From the NCBI GenBank assembly GCA_002789465.1, contig PFTH01000072.1, forward strand, positions 1 to 9,969: DNA of 9,969 nucleotides, read 5' to 3'. The stretch is from Candidatus Roizmanbacteria bacterium CG_4_9_14_0_8_um_filter_34_12. Lineage in GTDB: Bacteria > Patescibacteriota > Microgenomatia > UBA1406 > GWC2-37-13. The notes under the pieces were generated by a model that saw nothing but the letters and a program-made list of their open reading frames with translations, had not been told where the DNA came from and made no database searches. Positions 1 through 4,005 of this stretch are shown piece by piece. The position numbers and the translations under genes were made by a program. Within the stretch, counting starts at the first letter, position 1; every line of letters starts with the position of its first letter.

Positions 1-607
1 TTTCATCAGCCAATATTCCGGTGGTCATATCAGTTTCGATCATACCCGGACCGATGGCGTTAATATTAATTCCCTTGGGTCCAAGCTCAATGGCCAAATC
101 TTCTACCATAGCAATCACTCCACCTTTTGAAGCGGCATAATGAGCAATGTTGCCAAATCCGACTCCCACCCCGCCTGAAGCGATTGAGGAAATATTAATA
201 ATCTTTCCTCCCGCGGGCATAATCTTAATCGCTTCCTGAACACAGAAAAACTGGCCTTTTAAATTAATATTTAGCACCTTATCCCATTCCTCCTCAGTTA
301 TTTTATCTATCGGGTTCATATAAACTATTCCGGCATTGTTCACTAAAATATTAAGCTGGCCAAATTTATTCTTTACTTCCTCAAACATTTTGACTACCTG
401 TTCTTTGTTGGAGACATCGGTCTGAACCGAAAATGAATCGACTCCTAATTTCTTAACTTCAAATACGACTGCTTCGGCTTCCTGGGCTTTTGAATGATAG
501 TTAACGGCGACCGATGCGCCGGCTTTAGCCAGAGCTAAAGCAATTCCACTACCTATCCCGCGAGACGCTCCGGTCACTAAGGCTTTTTTACCTTTTAGAT
601 TAAACAT
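1..607 (-). CDS. Short-chain dehydrogenase/reductase (FabG-like), C-terminus outside window
   Basis: NAD(P)-dependent oxidoreductase of the SDR family, read from an ATG at 607 down to the window edge (202 residues; the last 45 or so residues of a typical ~250-residue protein are missing). The nucleotide-binding motif TGASRGIG is at residues 12-19, the structural NNAG at 90-93, catalytic Ser at 140/141 in NISS, and the Tyr157-x3-Lys161 pair in YAASK, followed by the PGMIETDM segment typical of FabG and glucose-1-dehydrogenase-like members. The NYHS after the second beta strand suggests NADP(H), as in FabG. There are about three extra residues between the Ser and Tyr compared with E. coli FabG. 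The substrate cannot be told: 3-oxoacyl-ACP reductase and sugar or alcohol dehydrogenase are both possible. No Shine-Dalgarno precedes the ATG. Base use looks richer in G+C than the genes to its right, so it may belong to the core chromosome flanking the copper region. Confidence 0.93.
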   Translation of the reverse strand, partial: MFNLKGKKALVTGASRGIGSGIALALAKAGASVAVNYHSKAQEAEAVVFEVKKLGVDSFSVQTDVSNKEQVVKMFEEVKNKFGQLNILVNNAGIVYMNPIDKITEEEWDKVLNINLKGQFFCVQEAIKIMPAGGKIINISSIASGGVGVGFGNIAHYAASKGGVIAMVEDLAIELGPKGININAIGPGMIETDMTTGILADE

Positions 608-721
608 AATATTCAAATAAAAATTTATAATACTATCTAAATTCATCCTACACTCATTCACAACAACAATCAAACATTTTTATAAATATTTTACTGATTT
701 TTTCGCTTAATCAAAAGAATT

Positions 722-742
722 CCTCGAAGCCCTGCTTCGGGG
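722..742. repeat. Strong 9-bp hairpin between the SDR gene and the FixH-like gene
   Basis: CCTCGAAGC (722-730) pairs with GCTTCGGGG (734-742) over nine base pairs (one G-T) around a three-base loop. It lies 26 bases past the stop of the FixH-like gene, so it could end the minus-strand DsbA operon. However, on the minus strand the stem is followed by AATTCTTTT rather than a clean T run, so it is not a textbook intrinsic terminator. It may instead be a copy of a dispersed palindromic element. The rest of 608-767 is AT-rich, with no gene that I can see. Confidence 0.55.
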
Positions 743-767
743 TAAAAAACTTGTAAAATATCTGATC

Positions 768-1175
768 TCACGGCACATCTACTGTAAAATCTTTATTTTC
801 AACGCTTCCATCAGGCATGGTAGCTTTTATACTCACTCTCCATGGACCGCGCATCGTCATTCTTCCTTGAGCTGAATACCGACCATTTCCTTGTGCTGTT
901 GCTTCTCCTTGCTGTGTTCCCATATTCATGGTTGTCATATCAAGATCAAAATACACTTTAGCATTATCAACAGGTGTGCCGCTTTTATCTTTTACATCAA
1001 TTAAAAATGTTGCCGGTCCTGGTTGGAGAGGATCTGGATTAGTAGAAAGACTTATTCCAGAATCACTATTTACATCAGGAGTCTCATTACTGGAACTATC
1101 CCTTGCATTAAATGCAAGTATTACAATGACACCAATCATGATTACTAATATAATCAATAAGGTTTTATTATTCAT
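768..1175 (-). CDS. Membrane-anchored FixH/YtkA-like extracytoplasmic protein
   Basis: 135-residue protein with an N-terminal membrane anchor (about residues 5-22, LLIILVIMIGVIVILAF), a Ser/Asp/Asn-rich linker to about residue 50, and a beta-rich domain (about 52-135) resembling the YtkA/FixH family. That family includes small periplasmic or outward-facing proteins often found with copper and cytochrome oxidase genes. Visible features are the segment with Met80, Met83 and Met85 (MTTMNMG), Met106 and Met108 (RMTMRGPW), and a GPWRVSI strand typical of this fold. The methionines could bind Cu(I), but this is not shown. The frame is open further upstream to 1346; I chose the ATG at 1175 because it gives a clean anchor and overlaps the TGA of the upstream gene by four bases (ATGA, 1172-1175), the usual sign of translational coupling. 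It is the last gene of the DsbA operon. The family call is moderate, the function unknown. Confidence 0.75.
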   Translation of the reverse strand: MNNKTLLIILVIMIGVIVILAFNARDSSSNETPDVNSDSGISLSTNPDPLQPGPATFLIDVKDKSGTPVDNAKVYFDLDMTTMNMGTQQGEATAQGNGRYSAQGRMTMRGPWRVSIKATMPDGSVENKDFTVDVP

Positions 1176-1678
1176 ATTTTTTTTGCAAGCACGCATGCTT
1201 GGTTTGTATTTTTTACTAATAAATAAAAAGAAATCGCTAAAAAGATTAATGATATATATGATAATTCTGCTCCATGAAATGGTAAGTACATCACACTTCC
1301 GCTTAATCCCAAAAAGGAAAGAATCGGTAATCCACATGATGCACAACCGCTTCCTACAATACCAAAAAGTGAATTGCTGCCAACCACTAATCGTAAGCTT
1401 TTATAGTTTTTTAACACACTCATTTTATTAAAAAGTAAGGTGAGATTTGCTCCAGTTAAAAGTGCAATTAAAAACAATATCGTCAGTCCAAAACTGCTCA
1501 TTGCGGTCCACATCCCTTGAAGAAGAGTGAATAATATTTTGAATTTATAAATAACATTATAATCACCAAACAAAGTGTCTTTGAGAATGCGAATATTCAT
1601 TGAATAGGTAATTAATATAATATAGAAAAATGCAATCACCAACGTTGGAACAATAAAACGTTTAGAAAATAGATTCAT
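1172..1678 (-). CDS. Small polytopic membrane protein with GCASCG (CxxC) motif, function unknown
   Basis: 168-residue integral membrane protein that I do not recognise as a named family. Likely membrane segments are at about residues 8-26, 62-83, 103-125 and 139-156. The most conserved-looking stretch is GIVGSGCASCGLPILSFLGLSG (two pieces: residues 106-116 and 117-127), with Cys112 and Cys115 forming a CxxC flanked by small residues and Pro118; another Cys is at 162 and a His at 135. A membrane-embedded CxxC next to a DsbA-like protein suggests thiol-disulfide or Cu(I) chemistry, for example passing electrons to or from the DsbA or binding metal; this is inference. It starts 9 bases after the DsbA stop and its TGA overlaps the ATG of the FixH-like gene, so all three are surely co-transcribed. 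No Shine-Dalgarno is visible before the ATG at 1678. Confidence 0.8.
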   Translation of the reverse strand: MNLFSKRFIVPTLVIAFFYIILITYSMNIRILKDTLFGDYNVIYKFKILFTLLQGMWTAMSSFGLTILFLIALLTGANLTLLFNKMSVLKNYKSLRLVVGSNSLFGIVGSGCASCGLPILSFLGLSGSVMYLPFHGAELSYISLIFLAISFYLLVKNTNQACVLAKKI

Positions 1679-1687
1679 ACTGTTATA

Positions 1688-2443
1688 CTATTTTAGTATT
1701 TGATCAATAACAGTTTTGAAGGCATCTACTGGTTGAGCACCGACCAACATTTGAGTCTTTCCATTGCTATCAATAACAAATGTAGTTGGTGTGCCGTTTA
1801 CTCCTGCTGCATTACCGTCTGCCATCTCGTCTTTAACAGCCTTTGTATATTTTCCCGTATCAAGACATTGTTGAAATGATTGTTGATTTACTCCCACCTC
1901 CGTAGCTAATGGTCCAAGATCTGTGAGTGCAAATCCTGTTCCGTTTGTTGTTGTTTGTTCAAAGATTTTGTCTGCATAATTCCAGAAAGCATCACTTCCT
2001 CCAAGTTCTGCAATACATCGTCCAGCTTCTGCTTCTTTCTGGGCATTCTGATGGAAAGGAAGTGGGTAATCACGGAAGACTAAACGAATCTTATCTCCGT
2101 ATGTTTTCATTAACTCTTGTGTTGTTGGATGAAATCTTTTGCAAAATGGACACTCAAAATCTGAGTATTCAACAAGCGTCACTTTTGCATTTTTATTTCC
2201 ACGGATACGTTCATCATTTGAGACATCTTTAATTTTCCCACTTGGAGCCTGCTCAGCGGGTTGATTTTCTTGTTGAGGGACTACGGCTTGTGCCGCAATC
2301 TGTGTAGGTATATTTTTTTCAAGATACTGGATTTTTGTATAAAGAGACCTTACTACAAACGAAGTAATAACCAATCCTACAGTTAAAATAGTATTTAAGT
2401 TTAATTTAAATGGCAATGTTAAGGACTTTTTTTGTTCAGTCAT
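1688..2443 (-). CDS. Membrane-anchored DsbA-like thiol-disulfide oxidoreductase
   Basis: 251-residue thioredoxin-fold protein of the DsbA/Thioredoxin_4 type that acts outside the cytoplasm. A signal anchor lies at about residues 17-33, then a Gln/Pro/Ala-rich linker (about 45-70), then the thioredoxin domain from about 85. The active site is Cys98-Pro-Phe-Cys101 in YSDFECPFC, with FRDYPLPFH at 123-131 and the cis-proline at Pro219 in GVNGTPT. A second cysteine pair (Cys143, Cys193) sits in the helical insert and may form a structural disulfide, as in several Gram-positive and actinobacterial DsbA proteins. The frame extends to 2494, but that ATG falls inside the predicted -35 box (2489-2494), so I start at the ATG at 2443, which also puts the anchor right at the N-terminus. 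It is the first gene of a three-gene operon and is probably controlled by the BlaI-type repressor through the palindrome at 2465-2481. Confidence 0.9.
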   Translation of the reverse strand: MTEQKKSLTLPFKLNLNTILTVGLVITSFVVRSLYTKIQYLEKNIPTQIAAQAVVPQQENQPAEQAPSGKIKDVSNDERIRGNKNAKVTLVEYSDFECPFCKRFHPTTQELMKTYGDKIRLVFRDYPLPFHQNAQKEAEAGRCIAELGGSDAFWNYADKIFEQTTTNGTGFALTDLGPLATEVGVNQQSFQQCLDTGKYTKAVKDEMADGNAAGVNGTPTTFVIDSNGKTQMLVGAQPVDAFKTVIDQILK

Positions 2444-2464
2444 AAAAAATATAAATGTTAATAA

Positions 2465-2481
2465 TACTACACAGTGTAGTA
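2465..2481 (-). promoter_or_regulatory. BlaI/CopY-type operator overlapping the DsbA-operon promoter
   Basis: TACTACACAGTGTAGTA is a perfect inverted repeat (8+1+8) that contains TACA-N3-TGTA, close to the TACA-N2-TGTA boxes bound by BlaI, MecI and CopY. It covers the predicted -10 box and part of the spacer of the promoter for the DsbA operon, an ideal place for repression. A near copy lies at 3869-3885 in front of the BlaI-type gene. Confidence 0.72.
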
Positions 2482-2494
2482 GGTTATTTTTCAA
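2466..2494 (-). promoter_or_regulatory. Predicted sigma-70-like promoter of the DsbA operon
   Basis: On the minus strand, TTGAAA (2494-2489) and TGTAGT (2471-2466) are separated by 17 bases. Each fits the -35/-10 consensus at four or five of six positions. Transcription would start about 15-18 bases before the ATG at 2443. The -10 box is embedded in the operator palindrome. Confidence 0.5.
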
Positions 2495-2519
2495 CTGTCA
2501 AGTAGTTTAAACTATATCA

Positions 2520-3167
2520 TTAATGTACAAAGGGAGGATTGGCTGGTGTTGAGAAGTTGTTCGTCTGGACAGGAGACATAAATGTTTGTTTACAATAAGA
2601 AACACATTCTTGAGCATTTGAACACAAAATCATCACATCGCGTCCATTTTCATGCAGTTCTATCGCATTAATTGGTGCAATGATAAACGCAGAAATAATA
2701 CATAATGAAAAAAGACTTATGAGTGCATTTTTCAATGCAATTGTATGGCGATATTGAATACCTTGTATTAACGATTGGATACGTGCATCTAATGTTTGGG
2801 GATCGGCAATTGCCGGAATTACAAAAAAGTTATAATCGGGCTCATACTGAAGAAGCTTCTTAAAAATTGATATAAGATTTCGATGAGAATTTCCTTTGAT
2901 TGCGGCTTTGTCTGCTAAAATTTCTCGTTCAGTACGATAAGCCGTAATCAAATCCGATAAAAGAGGAAAAAAAGGAAAAAGAGACGCAGCAATATTGGCA
3001 ATTAGCAATGTTAAGGTGTCGCGATGCTCAAGATGATGTCGTTCATGAAGTAAGATTGTTTTAAGTTCAAGCTTGGTAACAAGAGAGATAAGCTTAGTTG
3101 AAATATATATCTTCGGGTATCTAATCCCAAAACAAAAAGCAAAAGGTTTTTCACTTTGGATAGTCAC
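2520..3167 (-). CDS. M56 (BlaR1/MecR1-like) zinc metallopeptidase, catalytic part with Cys-rich tail
   Basis: Catalytic portion of an M56 membrane metalloprotease, the family whose members cleave or release BlaI-type repressors. As drawn from GTG 3167 it has 215 residues: the PFAFCFG...PKIYIST block at 8-24, zinc site His41-Glu-x-x-His45 (HERHH), and the downstream Glu82-x3-Asp86 (EREILAD) that supplies the third ligand. Membrane segments are at about 52-70 and 148-167. Basic residues (Arg140, Lys146) before the last helix place the 48-residue tail outside the cell; it contains Cys182, Cys188 and Cys192 and no penicillin-binding domain. The reading frame stays open upstream to 3275, and the piece before the GTG (LNLIDKVV) continues the family pattern, so the true protein is probably the product of 3184-3501 joined to this one (about 320 residues, usual for a minimal M56 protein). 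See the frameshift entry. Confidence 0.85.
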   Translation of the reverse strand: MTIQSEKPFAFCFGIRYPKIYISTKLISLVTKLELKTILLHERHHLEHRDTLTLLIANIAASLFPFFPLLSDLITAYRTEREILADKAAIKGNSHRNLISIFKKLLQYEPDYNFFVIPAIADPQTLDARIQSLIQGIQYRHTIALKNALISLFSLCIISAFIIAPINAIELHENGRDVMILCSNAQECVSYCKQTFMSPVQTNNFSTPANPPFVH

Positions 3168-3183
3168 GACTTTGTCGATGAGA

Positions 3184-3204
3184 TTAAGGTTCTTTAATAG
3201 GGGG
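3184..3204 (-). other. Probable frameshift site splitting the M56 gene
   Basis: The N-terminal M56 part ends at CCT-TAA (3189-3184) just where the protease frame, +1 relative to it, begins to read like the missing part of the family. Dropping one base in the run of five C at 3204-3200 (minus strand) turns the end into APLLKNLNLIDKVV followed by the protease. Skipping the T of CCT-T-AA would also join the frames. It could be a sequencing or assembly indel, a real inactivating mutation, or a +1 recoding site; the sequence alone does not decide. Confidence 0.65.
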
Positions 3205-3501
3205 TGCGAATGGTGTATGTTCAGACGTATTTTTAAAAAGGTAACGGCGAAATCGATAGATTCGAAACAGGGTTGCTAAAAATTTAATTGCAGTAAATAA
3301 GAGCACGATAAAGATAATTATAAAAACGAACATTCCCAGATTTACCGGGATCTGAAACGATAAGTCATGGACCATCTTTTGGCAGAAGTAGATAGTATGA
3401 TGAACAAGGAGGGGAAGGAACTTATACACGGTGATGCTTACTAATATCCCAAGAAGAAAGAATAGGCCCATGAAGATGAGCAAATGCTTATTTACTTTCA
3501 T
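3184..3501 (-). CDS. N-terminal membrane part of the M56 (BlaR1-like) peptidase, separated by a frameshift
   Basis: 105 residues with two membrane helices (about 7-27 and 54-75) and a basic cytoplasmic stretch (RIYRFRRYLFK, 80-90), ending at TAA in KEP. This matches the two-helix N-terminus that precedes the protease domain in M56/BlaR1-type proteins, and the following frame supplies that domain, so it is unlikely to be an independent gene. It starts at ATG 3501, 14 bases inside the end of the BlaI-type gene, an arrangement like the coupled blaI-blaR1 and mecI-mecR1 pairs. A weak AAGAAA lies before the ATG; otherwise there is no ribosome binding site. Taken alone it would be a hypothetical membrane protein. 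Confidence 0.75.
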   Translation of the reverse strand: MKVNKHLLIFMGLFFLLGILVSITVYKFLPLLVHHTIYFCQKMVHDLSFQIPVNLGMFVFIIIFIVLLFTAIKFLATLFRIYRFRRYLFKNTSEHTPFAPPIKEP

Positions 3502-3865
3502 GTTTTTCTTGCAGTAGTTTTAATAAATATGATTTTTTGTTTGGGGGGAGGGTATCAATTGATTGGGCAAATGAAACAATTGCCGTATCATTAAATGTAG
3601 AAAAAAACTTTTTGACAAAATTTTGAACAAACCTTTTGGAATACGTTTCCTTGGCGATTTTAGGTGAGTAAATAAAAGAGATTCCCTGACATTTTCTGGC
3701 AACAATTCCTTTTTTATAAAGACGCTGTAAAATAGTTGCGACGGTAGTATACGCAAGTTTTGTATTGGTAAGTTTTGCCATAACATCTCGCACTGAACAA
3801 GATTTACACTTCCAAATAATAGCCATAACTTTCTGTTCCAATTTACTCATCGATTGTTGTACCAT
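3488..3865 (-). CDS. BlaI/MecI/CopY-family transcriptional repressor
   Basis: 125-residue winged-helix repressor, the standard length of the family. The N-terminal half has the HTH pattern SKLEQKVMAIIW (7-18), SVRDVMAKL (24-32) and the recognition helix and turn AYTTVATILQRLYKKGIV (38-55), with the wing at 56-67; the C-terminal helices (about 73-123) would form the dimer and carry the site usually cut after signalling. It lacks the C-terminal CxCx4CxC metal hook of enterococcal CopY, but has Cys20 and Cys23 (CKSC) at the start of the HTH and Cys59 in the wing, which are unusual. It overlaps the M56 gene by 14 bases, so repressor and protease are made together. ATG 3865 is used here; ATG 3850 (MSKLEQ) fits the family N-terminus equally well and would leave a short leader. 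The operator at 3869-3885 implies autoregulation. Likely targets are this unit and the DsbA operon. Confidence 0.92.
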   Translation of the reverse strand: MVQQSMSKLEQKVMAIIWKCKSCSVRDVMAKLTNTKLAYTTVATILQRLYKKGIVARKCQGISFIYSPKIAKETYSKRFVQNFVKKFFSTFNDTAIVSFAQSIDTLPPNKKSYLLKLLQEKHESK

Positions 3866-3868
3866 ATC

Positions 3869-3885
3869 TACTACATAGTGTAAGA
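3869..3885 (-). promoter_or_regulatory. Second BlaI/CopY-type operator, in front of the repressor gene
   Basis: TACTACATAGTGTAAGA shares 14 of 17 positions with the perfect palindrome at 2465-2481 and keeps the TACA-N3-TGTA core (3872-3882). It sits three bases before the ATG at 3865 and covers the predicted -10 box, so the repressor should limit its own synthesis. Its outer half is degenerate, so binding may be weaker than at the DsbA operon. Confidence 0.65.
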
Positions 3886-3905
3886 TATTTGTTAACTATT
3901 TACAA
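3877..3905 (-). promoter_or_regulatory. Predicted promoter of the repressor/M56 unit
   Basis: TTGTAA (3905-3900) and TACACT (3882-3877) on the minus strand are 17 bases apart, each matching consensus at four of six positions. The transcript would begin only a few bases before ATG 3865, that is, leaderless or nearly so. The -10 overlaps the operator. Confidence 0.42.
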
Positions 3906-3936
3906 TTGTTTTACTTTTATAGATAAACACATTTTC

Positions 3937-3957
3937 TTTCTTCATAATTTCTTCATA
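3937..3957 (+). promoter_or_regulatory. Direct repeat TTCATA-N5-TTCATA upstream of the copper cluster
   Basis: TTTCTTCATA occurs at 3937-3946 and again at 3948-3957, an 11-base period. Hexamers spaced by five bases are the usual layout of sites for OmpR/PhoB-type response regulators. The repeat ends 37 bases before the TATAAT at 3995, an activator-like position. No response regulator gene is in the window, and AT-rich DNA can produce such repeats by chance. Confidence 0.35.
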
Positions 3958-3994
3958 TTTCATTTGTTATCATGGTGATGTTTCTGTTATTAGT

Positions 3995-4000
3995 TATAAT
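3995..4000 (+). promoter_or_regulatory. Consensus -10 box (TATAAT) of the copper cluster
   Basis: A perfect TATAAT lies only five bases before ATG 4006, so the first transcribed base should fall on or next to the start codon (leaderless mRNA). The best -35 at a fitting distance is a poor TGGTGA (3973-3978, 16-base spacer), which would suit an activated promoter. Confidence 0.5.
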
Positions 4001-4005
4001 ATTTT

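Noticed and set aside
1176..1346. Longer N-terminus for the FixH-like protein (start at 1346)
   Set aside because: The extension lies wholly within the upstream CxxC gene; the ATG at 1175 with the ATGA overlap and an immediate membrane anchor is far more likely.
928..1431. Plus-strand open frame of 167 codons opposite the FixH-like and CxxC genes
   Set aside because: It lies antisense to two well-supported, translationally coupled genes, has no recognisable domain, and low-complexity content typical of a shadow frame.
2503..2514. Palindrome TAGTTTAAACTA between the M56 gene and the DsbA promoter
   Set aside because: A perfect 12-base palindrome, but AT-rich, without a loop or T run and seen only once; no support for an operator or terminator.
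2520..3865. Beta-lactam resistance regulator (BlaI/BlaR1) reading of the repressor-protease pair
   Set aside because: There is no penicillin-binding sensor domain in the M56 protein and no beta-lactamase or PBP gene in the window; the linked operon is thiol/copper related.
3901..3910. TACAATTGTT as a third CopY/BlaI box near the divergent promoters
   Set aside because: It has one mismatch to TACA-N2-TGTA, different spacing from the two matched operators, no flanking similarity to them, and such AT-rich matches arise by chance.
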